Shown here: piece after piece, positions 50,232 through 58,712 of the stretch
Layout of the letters: every line of letters begins with the position of its first letter
Position numbering within the stretch: position 1 is the stretch's first letter
DNA from: Mycobacterium gordonae
GTDB taxonomy: Bacteria > Actinomycetota > Actinomycetes > Mycobacteriales > Mycobacteriaceae
Reading direction: 5' to 3'
DNA length: 64,000 nucleotides
NCBI RefSeq assembly: GCF_001417955.2
Contig: NZ_LKTM01000112.1
Span: forward strand, 229,277 to 293,276
Notes under the pieces: model-generated
Told to the model about the DNA's origin: nothing
Databases searched by the model: none
Seen by the model: the letters and a program-made list of their open reading frames with translations, nothing else
Program-made: the position numbers and the translations under genes

Positions 50232-51107
50232 ATGAGCGTGCCCGCACGGCCTGTGCCGCTGTTCGCCGACATCGCCGACGTTTCGCGCCGGCTCGCTGAA
50301 ACGGGTTACCTGCCCGACACCGCCACCGCGACCGCTGTCTTCCTCGCCGACCGGCTGGGCAAGCCGCTGCTGGTGGAGGGCCCCGCGGGTGTCGGCAAGA
50401 CCGAACTCGCCCGCGCCGTCGCCCAGGCGACCGGGTCCGGCCTGGTCCGGTTGCAATGCTACGAGGGCGTCGACGAGGCCCGGGCTCTCTACGAGTGGAA
50501 TCACGCCAAGCAGATCCTTCGTATCCAGGCCGGCTCCGGTGACTGGCAGTCGACCAAGGATGACGTGTTCAGCGAGGAATTCCTGCTGCAGCGTCCGTTG
50601 CTGACCGCGATCCGGCGCACCGACCCGACCGTGCTGTTGATCGACGAGACCGATAAGGCCGACATCGAGATCGAGGGCTTGCTGCTGGAGGTGCTCTCCG
50701 ACTTCGCCGTGACGGTTCCCGAACTGGGCACCATCACCGCGACCCGGACCCCGCTGGTCGTGCTGACCTCCAACGCCACCCGCGAGCTGTCCGAGGCCCT
50801 CAAACGGCGCTGCCTGTTCCTGCACCTCGACTTCCCGACTCCCGAGCTGGAACGGCGCATCCTGCTCTCGCGGGTGCCCGAACTGCCCGAACACCTGGCC
50901 GAGGAGTTGGTGCGCATCATCGGTGTGCTGCGCGGCATGCAGCTCAAGAAGGTGCCGTCGATCGCCGAGACCATCGACTGGGGACGGACGCTGCTGGCGC
51001 TGGGCATGGACACCATCGACGACGCCGTGGTCGCGGCCACGCTGGGCGTGGTGCTCAAACACCAGTCCGATCAGCAACGCGCGACCGGCGAGTTAAGGCT
51101 CAACTGA
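50232..51107 (+). CDS. MoxR-type AAA+ ATPase
   Basis: A 291-residue AAA+ protein. Walker A is GPAGVGKT (50-57) and Walker B is VLLIDE (134-139); sensor 1 is LTSNATREL. The arginine finger and lid follow, including PSIAETIDWGRTLLALG. MoxR ATPases assemble with VWA proteins to activate or insert cofactors into metalloenzymes; a CO-dehydrogenase maturation type (CoxD) is closest in context. The stop overlaps the VWA start as TGATG. It corresponds to Rv2426c. No obvious client enzyme is nearby. Confidence 0.9.
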   Translation: MSVPARPVPLFADIADVSRRLAETGYLPDTATATAVFLADRLGKPLLVEGPAGVGKTELARAVAQATGSGLVRLQCYEGVDEARALYEWNHAKQILRIQAGSGDWQSTKDDVFSEEFLLQRPLLTAIRRTDPTVLLIDETDKADIEIEGLLLEVLSDFAVTVPELGTITATRTPLVVLTSNATRELSEALKRRCLFLHLDFPTPELERRILLSRVPELPEHLAEELVRIIGVLRGMQLKKVPSIAETIDWGRTLLALGMDTIDDAVVAATLGVVLKHQSDQQRATGELRLN

Positions 51108-52549
51108 TGGCCTCCCGACGCATCCGCCCGTCCCGGCCGCTCGCGCCGCACGGGTTGCCCGGACATCTGGTCGGGTTCGTGGAAGCGCTTCGGGGAAGCG
51201 GGATTTCGGTGGGGCCGTCGGAGACGGTGGATGCCGGCCGGGTGATGGCGACGCTGGGCCTGGAGGACCGCATGGTGCTGCGCGAAGGTCTCGCGTGCGC
51301 GGTGCTGCGCCGGCCCGATCACCGCGACACCTACGACGCCATGTTCGACCTGTGGTTCCCCGCGGCGTTGGGGGCCCGGGCCGTCGTCGCCGACGCAGAC
51401 GCCGCCGGGGATCCCGAAGGTTTGCCGCCCGACGACGTCGAGGCGATGCGGCAGATGCTGCTCGACCTGCTGGCCGACAACCCGGACCTGGCCGACATGG
51501 ACGAGCGGCTGGTCCGGATGATCGCCCGGATCGTGGAGGCCTACGGCAAGTACAACTCCTCTCGCGGGCCGTCGTTCTCGTCATACCAGGCGCTCAAGGC
51601 GATGGCGCTGGACGAGCTCGAAGGCAAGCTGCTGGCGGGGCTGCTCGCCCCGTATGGCGACGAGCCCACGCCCAGTCAGGAACAGATCGCCAAAGCAATT
51701 GCTGCGCAGAAGATCTCGCAGCTGCGGAAGATGGTCGACGCGGAGACCAAGCGCCGCACCGCCGAGCAGCTCGGCCGCGAACACGTGCAGATGTACGGAA
51801 TCCCACAGCTTTCCGAGAACGTCGAGTTTCTACGCGCCTCCGGTGAGCAGCTGCGGCAGATGCGCCGGGTGGTGGCGCCGTTGGCCCGCACGCTGGCCAC
51901 CCGGCTCGCGGCCCGCCGGCGACGGTCCCGGGCCGGTTCGATCGACCTGCGCAAGACCCTGCGCAAGTCGATGTCCACCGGTGGCGTGCCGATCGACGTC
52001 GTGTTGAAGAAGCCGCGTCCGGCGCGGCCGGAACTGGTGGTGCTGTGCGACGTGTCGGGGTCCGTCGCCGGGTTCAGTCATTTCACTCTGCTACTGGTTC
52101 ACGCTCTGCGCCAACAGTTTTCCCGCGTCCGCGTTTTCGCGTTCATCGACACCACCGACGAGGTGACGCACATGTTCGGGCCGGAGGCCGACCTCGCGGT
52201 GGCGATCCAGCGGATCACCCGGGAGGCCGGCGTGTATGCGCGCGACGGCCATTCCGACTACGGAAACGCGTTCGTCTCGTTCGTGCAGGCGAACCCGAAC
52301 GTGTTGTCGCCGCGCAGTTCCCTGCTGGTGCTCGGGGACGGGCGCACCAACTACCGCAACCCGGCCGTCGACGTGCTCGCCGACATGGTCAACGCCGCCC
52401 GCCACGCGCACTGGCTCAACCCGGAGCCCAGACACCTGTGGGGGAGCGGCGATTCGGCCGTGCCGCGGTACGAGGAAGTCATCACGATGCACGAGTGCCG
52501 GTCGGCCAAACAGTTGGCCTCGGTGATCGACGCGCTGCTGCCGGTGTAG
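51107..52549 (+). CDS. CoxE-like VWA-domain protein, partner of MoxR
   Basis: A 480-residue protein with a helical, charged N-terminal half (to about 300) and a C-terminal VWA domain. The MIDAS motif D-x-S-G-S is Asp315-Val-Ser-Gly-Ser319 in VVLCDVSGSVAG, and GDGRTNYRNPAVD supplies the later acidic loop. The family is CoxE/VWA-containing, known as the partner of CoxD-like MoxR ATPases in cofactor maturation. ATG 51107 overlaps the moxR stop, fitting a two-protein complex. It corresponds to Rv2425c. It converges on the minus-strand methyltransferase after 33 bases. Confidence 0.88.
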   Translation: MASRRIRPSRPLAPHGLPGHLVGFVEALRGSGISVGPSETVDAGRVMATLGLEDRMVLREGLACAVLRRPDHRDTYDAMFDLWFPAALGARAVVADADAAGDPEGLPPDDVEAMRQMLLDLLADNPDLADMDERLVRMIARIVEAYGKYNSSRGPSFSSYQALKAMALDELEGKLLAGLLAPYGDEPTPSQEQIAKAIAAQKISQLRKMVDAETKRRTAEQLGREHVQMYGIPQLSENVEFLRASGEQLRQMRRVVAPLARTLATRLAARRRRSRAGSIDLRKTLRKSMSTGGVPIDVVLKKPRPARPELVVLCDVSGSVAGFSHFTLLLVHALRQQFSRVRVFAFIDTTDEVTHMFGPEADLAVAIQRITREAGVYARDGHSDYGNAFVSFVQANPNVLSPRSSLLVLGDGRTNYRNPAVDVLADMVNAARHAHWLNPEPRHLWGSGDSAVPRYEEVITMHECRSAKQLASVIDALLPV

Positions 52550-52582
52550 CGTTCCCCGTCTGCTCGGCGAGGGGGCGCGCTG

Positions 52583-53629
52583 TCAGTGGGTCTTGCGGAA
52601 TACCAGCCAGCGCATCTCGATTGGGCTCTTGTCCCGTTCGACGGGGAACACGTCGAGGCCACTGACCCAGTCGGCGTACCAACTGGTGGGCGGCCAGGCG
52701 CCGGTCGGCAGGTTCGCCTGCTCGTATTCGTACACCGAGTCGTCGGCGACCAGCTCGAGAGGCAGCCCCTCGGAGGCGGTCGACAGCTCCTGCCGGGAAA
52801 ACATGCCTGTGTACGCTTGCTGGCCGAATTCGCGTGCTGCGTCGTCGATTTCGTAACCGTAGCGCGGGAGGAAGGTGTTGAACACCAACTGTCCGCCGGG
52901 TGCCAGGCAGGCCGCGGCGAGTTCGAACAGCCGGCGCAGCTGCTGTGTCGACCGGAAGTCGGGCACCACCTCCGACAGCAGGATCAACTGGTAGTCCTGG
53001 CGCAGATCGTCGGTCGTCTCGAAGACGTTGCGCACGATCACGCGCACGTCGAGACCTTCGGCCCGGGCCTGCGACCGGATGATCTCGGCGAACTTCGGCG
53101 TCAACTCCACCACGTCGACGGGGTGTCCGCGGCGTCCCAGGGGAAGCGCGTTGCGCCCGGTCCCCGCGCCGATGTCGAGCACCGGATGCGTGCGGGCATC
53201 GGCTGCTTCGTTGGCCAGCGCCCACACCCGGGCGTCGGGCTCGGTGCCGAACAGCGGTGGTTCCCGGGTGCTGATCCAATTCTCGTAGGCTTCGGCGACG
53301 GTGAACCACCGGGCGTTGACCTGGTAGTGCAAGGTCGGGCCGACCGGTGCGTTATAGCTGACCACGATGTTGGAGCGCTGCGAGATCGAGTAAGCCTCGG
53401 CCAGCTGATTCTGCAGCACGGTCCGCAGGTGGGCGAGTTCCTCGTCGTTGAACTGCCGGCCCACCCCGGCGAAGATGCGGCTGCACATCTCCACGTACTC
53501 GTCGAGCAGGCTCGGCACCGCCGGCAGCGAAATCTCGCCGCTGACCACCGACCGGCTGTAGAACCGCCGGGTCATGGCGTCTTTCCACTCTTGTTGCTGA
53601 TCTACGGCCGCCGGCAGCGAATTTTCCAC
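52583..53629 (-). CDS. SAM-dependent methyltransferase
   Basis: A 348-residue protein with a class I methyltransferase core at about 140-260. Motif I is VLDIGAGTGRNALPLG, an acidic motif II end is VDVVELTP, and post-I has LILLSEVVPDF. The N-terminal part (to 130) is helical and probably forms a substrate cap. GTG 53629 is preferred because AAGGAG lies five bases upstream; ATG 53575 (MTRRFYSR) would shorten it to 330. I do not recall it between Rv2425c and nadD in M. tuberculosis, so it may be species-specific. The substrate is unknown. Confidence 0.8.
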   Translation of the reverse strand: MENSLPAAVDQQQEWKDAMTRRFYSRSVVSGEISLPAVPSLLDEYVEMCSRIFAGVGRQFNDEELAHLRTVLQNQLAEAYSISQRSNIVVSYNAPVGPTLHYQVNARWFTVAEAYENWISTREPPLFGTEPDARVWALANEAADARTHPVLDIGAGTGRNALPLGRRGHPVDVVELTPKFAEIIRSQARAEGLDVRVIVRNVFETTDDLRQDYQLILLSEVVPDFRSTQQLRRLFELAAACLAPGGQLVFNTFLPRYGYEIDDAAREFGQQAYTGMFSRQELSTASEGLPLELVADDSVYEYEQANLPTGAWPPTSWYADWVSGLDVFPVERDKSPIEMRWLVFRKTH

Positions 53630-53780
53630 AGCACTCCTTCTACACCATCGTCCGCGCTGGTGTAAGGCCTTGAGGCCAGGCCATCGGATTCTTTGAAGAA
53701 TTTGCCGGGCGCCGCCGCCGGGCTCTGCCCGCTCCGCGCCAGGTAATGCCTGATCGCAGGCTCCAGTAAGCTGGCAAACC

Positions 53781-54446
53781 ATGCAAAAGCAGCTGCGCAG
53801 GCTGGGGGTGATGGGTGGGACGTTCGATCCCATCCATTACGGCCACCTGGTTGCTGCCAGTGAGGTCGCAAACAAGTTCTCGCTCGACGAAGTCGTCTTC
53901 GTTCCCAGCGGACAACCGTGGCAGAAGGACCGCCAGGTGTCCGCCGCCGAGGACCGGTACCTGATGACCGTGATCGCCACCGCGTCCAACCCGCGTTTCT
54001 CGGTCAGCCGCGTCGACATCGACCGCGGCGGCCCCACGTACACCAAGGACACGCTGCGGGATCTGCGGACCCTCAACGCGGACTCCGAGCTCTACTTCAT
54101 CACCGGCGCCGACGCGCTGGCGTCCATCCTCACCTGGCAGGGCTGGGAAGAGATGTTCGAGCTGGCGCGTTTCATAGGTGTCAGCAGGCCCGGCTACGAG
54201 CTGCGCCACGACCACATCACCGAAGTTCTGGGTGAGTTGCCCCGCGAGGCGTTGACGCTCGTGGAGATTCCGGCGCTGGCGATCTCCTCGACCGACTGCC
54301 GGCAACGCGCCCTGGAACGCAGACCGCTGTGGTACCTGATGCCCGACGGCGTCGTGCAATACGTCTCCAAACGACGCCTTTACCGCACCCCCGAGAGGAG
54401 CGAGAACCCGGCCGCCCCCAGCGTGGCCGCCGGGAACAGCACATGA
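53781..54446 (+). CDS. nadD: Nicotinate-nucleotide adenylyltransferase
   Basis: A 221-residue nucleotidyltransferase that makes nicotinate adenine dinucleotide, the substrate of NadE. The N-terminal [13 protein letters not shown] contains the HxGH motif (His19, His22); the C-terminal [10 protein letters not shown] is the second ATP signature. ATG 53781 is preceded by TAAGCT (53767-53772), a possible -10 giving a near-leaderless mRNA. It corresponds to Rv2421c. The stop overlaps rsfS (ATGA). A Pro/Ala-rich tail of about 20 residues follows the conserved fold. Confidence 0.95.
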   Translation: MQKQLRRLGVMGGTFDPIHYGHLVAASEVANKFSLDEVVFVPSGQPWQKDRQVSAAEDRYLMTVIATASNPRFSVSRVDIDRGGPTYTKDTLRDLRTLNADSELYFITGADALASILTWQGWEEMFELARFIGVSRPGYELRHDHITEVLGELPREALTLVEIPALAISSTDCRQRALERRPLWYLMPDGVVQYVSKRRLYRTPERSENPAAPSVAAGNST

Positions 54447-54826
54447 GCGCAAATCAAGAAGCGATCGACATGGCCACGGTGGCCGCCGCCGCCGCGGCAT
54501 CGAAACTGGCCGACGACGTGCTCGTCATCGACGTGTCCGGCCAACTCGTCATCACCGACTGCTTCGTCATCGCCTCGGCGTCCAACGAACGGCAGGTCAA
54601 CGCCATCGTCGACGAGGTCGAGGAGAAGATGCGCCGGGCCGGCTACAAGCCTGCCCGACGTGAAGGTGCCCGTGAGGGCCGCTGGACCCTGCTGGATTAC
54701 CGCGACATCGTCGTGCACATCCAGCACCAGGACGACCGCAACTTCTACGCCCTCGACCGGTTGTGGGGCGACTGCCCGCTGGTGGCCGTCGACCTCGGGG
54801 ACCATCGCGACGGGGCGTCGGAATGA
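54443..54826 (+). CDS. rsfS: Ribosomal silencing factor RsfS
   Basis: A 127-residue RsfS/Iojap protein that binds L14 and blocks subunit joining under nutrient limitation. The core includes [21 protein letters not shown] in two strands, [20 protein letters not shown], and [13 protein letters not shown] before [15 protein letters not shown] 54443 lies in the nadD stop, giving four-base coupling, and the gpgP start again overlaps its stop. It corresponds to Rv2420c. The nadD-rsfS pair is conserved in many bacteria. Confidence 0.95.
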   Translation: MSANQEAIDMATVAAAAAASKLADDVLVIDVSGQLVITDCFVIASASNERQVNAIVDEVEEKMRRAGYKPARREGAREGRWTLLDYRDIVVHIQHQDDRNFYALDRLWGDCPLVAVDLGDHRDGASE

Positions 54827-55494
54827 GGGCGCGCCGCCTGGTGATGCTGCGGCACGGGCAGACCGACTACAACCTCGGCAGCCGGATGCAGGGCCAGCTC
54901 GACACGGACCTGAGTGAACTGGGCCGCGCTCAAGCCGTCGCCGCCGCCGAGGTGCTGGGCAAAGTCCAACCGTTGCTGATCGTGTCCTCGGACCTACGCC
55001 GTGCCTTCGACACGGCGACCAAGCTGGGGGAGCAGACCGGCCTGGCTGTCCAGGTGGACCCCCGGCTGCGCGAGACCCATCTGGGCGACTGGCAGGGCAT
55101 GACCCACACCCAGATCGACGCAGAGGTCCCCGGTGCCCGGTTGGCCTGGCGCGAGAACGCCGGATGGGCCCCGCACGGTGGGGAAAGTCGCGTCGACGTG
55201 GCCGCCCGGAGCGTGCCGCTGGTGGCGGAACTGGTTGCCGCCGCACCGGAGTGGGGCGGCGCGGGCGAGCCCGAGCGGCCGATCGTGCTGGTGGCCCACG
55301 GCGGTCTGATCGCCGCGCTGTCGGCTGCGCTGTTGAAGATCCCGGTCGCCAACTGGCCGATCCTGGGTGGTATGGGCAACTGCAGCTGGGTGCAGCTGAG
55401 CGGTCACTCCGAGGATGCCGCTGGATTTGAGGACATCCGTTGGCGACTGGACGTGTGGAACGCTTCGGCGCAGGTGGCCAATGACGTTCTCTGA
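54823..55494 (+). CDS. gpgP: Glucosyl-3-phosphoglycerate phosphatase
   Basis: A 223-residue histidine phosphatase with the RHGQ motif (Arg10-His11-Gly12) at the start and the second His in VLVAHGGL near 164. In mycobacteria this gene makes glucosylglycerate, the precursor of methylglucose lipopolysaccharides that bind and regulate long-chain fatty acids. ATG 54823 overlaps rsfS by four bases. It corresponds to Rv2419c. Its final 14 bases overlap the octT start, linking two enzymes of the same polysaccharide pathway. Confidence 0.92.
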   Translation: MRARRLVMLRHGQTDYNLGSRMQGQLDTDLSELGRAQAVAAAEVLGKVQPLLIVSSDLRRAFDTATKLGEQTGLAVQVDPRLRETHLGDWQGMTHTQIDAEVPGARLAWRENAGWAPHGGESRVDVAARSVPLVAELVAAAPEWGGAGEPERPIVLVAHGGLIAALSAALLKIPVANWPILGGMGNCSWVQLSGHSEDAAGFEDIRWRLDVWNASAQVANDVL

Positions 55495-56236
55495 TTCGGG
55501 GGCCAGACCCACCCTTCTGATCTTTGCCGACTCACTGTCCTACTACGGCCCGACCGGCGGTCTGCCTGCCGACGACCCGCGAATCTGGCCCAATATCGTT
55601 GCCGCGCAAATTGGTTGGGATGTGGAGTTGATCGGCCGGATCGGCTGGACCTGTCGGGACGTGTGGTGGGCGGCCACGCAGGACCCGCGCGCCTGGGCGG
55701 CCCTGCCCAAAGCCGGCGCGGTGATCTTCGCCACCAGTGGCATGGATTCACTGCCGTCGGTGTGGCCCACCGCCGTGCGTGAGCTGATCCGTTATGTCCG
55801 GCCCCCGCTGTTGCGGCGCTGGGTGCGCCAGGGCTATGGCTGGTTGCAGCCCCGGCTCTCACCGGTGGCCAGGTCGGCACTGCCGCCGCAACTCACCGCC
55901 TACTACCTGGAAAAGACGCGCGGCGCAATCGATTTCAATCGTCCGGGAATCCCGATCGTGGCGTCATTGCCGTCGGTGCACACTGCCGAGACCTACGGCA
56001 GGGCGCATCACGGGCGCGAAGGCACCGTCGCCGCGATCACGCAGTGGGCCGACGAGCAGCAGATTCCGCTGGTCGATCTCAAAGAGGCTGTCGCCGAAGA
56101 GATCATGAGTGGGCGGGGCAACCCGGACGGGATCCACTGGAACTTCGAGGCGCATCAGCGCGTCGCCGAGCTGATGCTCAAGGCGCTCGCCGAGGCCTGT
56201 GAGAACGGCACAGTTTCTCCCGAGAAATCGCGCTGA
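55481..56236 (+). CDS. octT: Diglucosylglycerate octanoyltransferase
   Basis: A 251-residue SGNH-fold acyltransferase. The nucleophile is Ser18 in [10 protein letters not shown], with the Asp/His pair in [12 protein letters not shown] near 220-231. The M. tuberculosis counterpart (Rv2418c, OctT) esterifies glucosylglycerate or diglucosylglycerate with octanoate, an early acylation of methylglucose lipopolysaccharide. ATG 55481 overlaps gpgP by 14 bases; the open frame further upstream is gpgP in another phase. No signal peptide is present. degV follows two bases after the stop. Confidence 0.9.
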   Translation: MTFSDSGARPTLLIFADSLSYYGPTGGLPADDPRIWPNIVAAQIGWDVELIGRIGWTCRDVWWAATQDPRAWAALPKAGAVIFATSGMDSLPSVWPTAVRELIRYVRPPLLRRWVRQGYGWLQPRLSPVARSALPPQLTAYYLEKTRGAIDFNRPGIPIVASLPSVHTAETYGRAHHGREGTVAAITQWADEQQIPLVDLKEAVAEEIMSGRGNPDGIHWNFEAHQRVAELMLKALAEACENGTVSPEKSR

Positions 56237-56238
56237 CG

Positions 56239-57069
56239 GTGACCGTCCAGGTCGTCACGGACAGCTCGTCGCGCCTACCGGTCGCAGTGCGTGACCAGTG
56301 GCGAATTCGTGAAGTGCCGCTGCATATCCTGCTCGACGGGGCGGACCTGCGCGACGGTGTGGACGACGTTCCCGACGACATCCACAAGCGTCACGCCACC
56401 ACCGCGGCCGCCACCCCGGCCGAGCTGTGCACTGCCTATCGCCAGGCCCTGACCGAGAGCGGCGGGGACGGGGTTGTCGCCGTTCACATTTCGTCCGGCC
56501 TGTCCGGGACCTACCGCGCCGCCGAACTGGCCGCCGAGGAGTTCGGGCGCTCGGTGCGGGTGGTCGACTCCCGGTCGACGGCAATGGGTGCCGGCTTCAT
56601 CGCGTTGGCCGCCGCTCAGTCGGCTGCGCAGGGTGCCGATCTGGACGCCGTCGCCGGGGCCGCGGCGGCCGCGGTGCGCCGCACCCACGCCTACATGGTG
56701 GTGCACCGCCTGGACAACCTGCGCCGCAGCGGCCGGATCGGCGGCGCCAAGGCGTGGTTGGGCACCGCGCTGGCGCTGAAGCCGCTCCTGCACATCGATG
56801 ACGGGAAACTGGTTCTGGCGCAACGAATCCGGACATCCAAGGGCGCCATCGCGGCGATGGTCGACCAGGTGTGCGACATCGTGGGCGACCGTCAGGCCGC
56901 GCTGGCCGTGCACCACGTCGCCAATCCGGACGGCGCACGCGAGGTTGCCGCGGCGTTGGCCGATCGGCTACCCAAGTGCGAACCCGCGATCGTGACGCCG
57001 CTGGGCCCGGTGCTCGCGCTGCACGTCGGAGACGGGGCGCTGGCCGTCTGCCTGCAACTGGCCGAGTGA
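56239..57069 (+). CDS. DegV-family fatty-acid-binding protein
   Basis: A 276-residue DegV protein. The N-terminal VVTDSSSRLP and HISSGLSGTY motifs line the fatty-acid-binding pocket, and SRSTAMG with VHRLDNLRRSGRIGG follow in the second lobe. DegV/FakB proteins present fatty acids to kinases in Gram-positives; the mycobacterial role is unknown. Position after octT and gpgP hints at a link to acylated polysaccharide or fatty-acid handling. GTG 56239 is two bases after the octT stop. It corresponds to Rv2417c and is the last gene of the operon. Confidence 0.9.
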   Translation: MTVQVVTDSSSRLPVAVRDQWRIREVPLHILLDGADLRDGVDDVPDDIHKRHATTAAATPAELCTAYRQALTESGGDGVVAVHISSGLSGTYRAAELAAEEFGRSVRVVDSRSTAMGAGFIALAAAQSAAQGADLDAVAGAAAAAVRRTHAYMVVHRLDNLRRSGRIGGAKAWLGTALALKPLLHIDDGKLVLAQRIRTSKGAIAAMVDQVCDIVGDRQAALAVHHVANPDGAREVAAALADRLPKCEPAIVTPLGPVLALHVGDGALAVCLQLAE

Positions 57070-57079
57070 CCCGGCGGGC

Positions 57080-58615
57080 TCAGATCTGCTGGACGACGAC
57101 CGTCCTGCCTATTCCGTCGGCGGTGTTCTCAAAATAGACGGGCAACAGTGAGAACGGGTACGAGCCGGTGTTGAACACGTAATAGCCGGGACCATACATG
57201 GGGCCCGTCGCCGACGCGACAACAAATGGGGTGTTGGCAGCTGTGACCGTCTGCGTGTAGAGGGGCACGCCATTGATCGTGGAGACGGTGATCACCGTTC
57301 CCGCCGGCAGGTGGTTACCGATGTTGAGGCCCGGCACCAGTGACTGCGGGACGGCTCCGAGTGCACCCCCGGTATCGATGAATGCGCCGACGGTCTGCGG
57401 CAATTCATTGTTAATCTGAACTTGCACAACGGTTCTCGGGGATCCGCCCATTCCGACGTAAGGCGGCAGCGGATTGGGGCCGAACTGCATCGTGCCGCGC
57501 GGTAGGTTGACCAGCACTCCATCGTCCAAGTTGCCGGGTAGAGCATCGATCACCGAAGCGGGGAACGGATAATCGTTGTTCTGGCCCACGCCGAGATAGG
57601 CGGGCAGGGTCGACAGATCCACCACCCTTCCGCTTAACGTGGCCGAGGTCGCGACGCCGATGGTGGTTGGTTCCGTGACGATGCCGTTTCCGAAGTTCAG
57701 GGTGGTCTGATACGTCTGATAGTTGACCAACAGGGAGCCGCCGTAACTGACGCTGCCCGATCCGGTCGGGGCGCCGAGGGTGGCCAGGTCGACGTAGTGC
57801 GGCGGCACCACCAGGCCAGAGGCGCCGGAATCGACGATGACGGGCGACGTCGGTCCCCCACCCACCGTGATATTCAGCATCGGGCTGCCGTACTGACCGG
57901 GATAGATCAGTGTCTGATTGGGACCGAGCGCCGTGCTGATTCCAGCGGTGCCGGGCTGCCCCAGCAGCCCGCCGCGACCGCCCGCGCCACCTACGCCGCC
58001 GGGACCACTGGCCCCGCCCGTGCCCCCGATGCCGATCAGTCCCGCCGAGCCACCGGCGCCACCGGGCATACCGCCGTAGAGATTGCGGCCCCCGGTGCCA
58101 CCGTTGCCCACCAATAAGCCGCCGGCGCCGCCGGCGCCCCCGGCCGCCCCGTACCGGACGCTGACGCCGCCGGTGCCGCCGTTGCCGAACAACCAACCGC
58201 CGGCCCCACCGGGTGTTCCCACGCCCTGAGCGGTGGTGTACCCATTGGCGCCGTCACCGAACAGGGGACGCCCGGTTGCCTGCAGGACCGGGTCGTTGAT
58301 GAGGTGGGACACGTTGGAGGCCAGATAGTTGGCGAGTGCCGCCTCTGCTGCGGCGTACTCGCGCGCCGTCTCCAGCAGCCTGACCTGGAATTGCTCATAG
58401 GACGCCGAAAACTCTTCGGCCGCTTGCTGATACTGCTGGCCGTGCTCGGCGAAGAAGGCCGCGACCGCTGCGGAGATTTCGTCGGCGCTGGCGGCCGCCA
58501 GGTTCCCGGTGGGAATCGCCGCCGAAATATTCATTGACTGCAGGGCAGCCCCCACGGTCTGCAGCTTCGCCGTTGCGGATATCAACTGTTCCGGAGACAC
58601 CAAGACGAAAGACAT
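57080..58615 (-). CDS. PE_PGRS-type protein with pepsin-like aspartic protease domain
   Basis: A 511-residue protein. The PE domain (1-100) ends with a YxxxE ESX secretion signal (Tyr87-Glu91). The PGRS linker signature GRPLFGDGANG (116-126) and a short GGAGG region (136-225) follow. The C-terminal domain (about 240-511) is pepsin-like, with catalytic motifs DSG (Asp262, VIVDSGASG) and DTG (Asp414, AFIDTGGALG). This is the PecA/PecB/PecC arrangement; M. marinum PecA cleaves surface PE_PGRS proteins including lipase LipY. ATG 58615 follows GGGGG. A large PGRS protein lies directly upstream on the same strand. Function as a surface protease is inferred. Confidence 0.9.
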   Translation of the reverse strand: MSFVLVSPEQLISATAKLQTVGAALQSMNISAAIPTGNLAAASADEISAAVAAFFAEHGQQYQQAAEEFSASYEQFQVRLLETAREYAAAEAALANYLASNVSHLINDPVLQATGRPLFGDGANGYTTAQGVGTPGGAGGWLFGNGGTGGVSVRYGAAGGAGGAGGLLVGNGGTGGRNLYGGMPGGAGGSAGLIGIGGTGGASGPGGVGGAGGRGGLLGQPGTAGISTALGPNQTLIYPGQYGSPMLNITVGGGPTSPVIVDSGASGLVVPPHYVDLATLGAPTGSGSVSYGGSLLVNYQTYQTTLNFGNGIVTEPTTIGVATSATLSGRVVDLSTLPAYLGVGQNNDYPFPASVIDALPGNLDDGVLVNLPRGTMQFGPNPLPPYVGMGGSPRTVVQVQINNELPQTVGAFIDTGGALGAVPQSLVPGLNIGNHLPAGTVITVSTINGVPLYTQTVTAANTPFVVASATGPMYGPGYYVFNTGSYPFSLLPVYFENTADGIGRTVVVQQI

Positions 58616-58712
58616 GGCAGCCCCCAATCGTTACGCGCCGTCTCCGGCAGCAGTGCTCGAACTGTAACTCCGGAGTGTGCGCTCCGACGTTGACCTGGTG
58701 TGGGTAGCCGGG

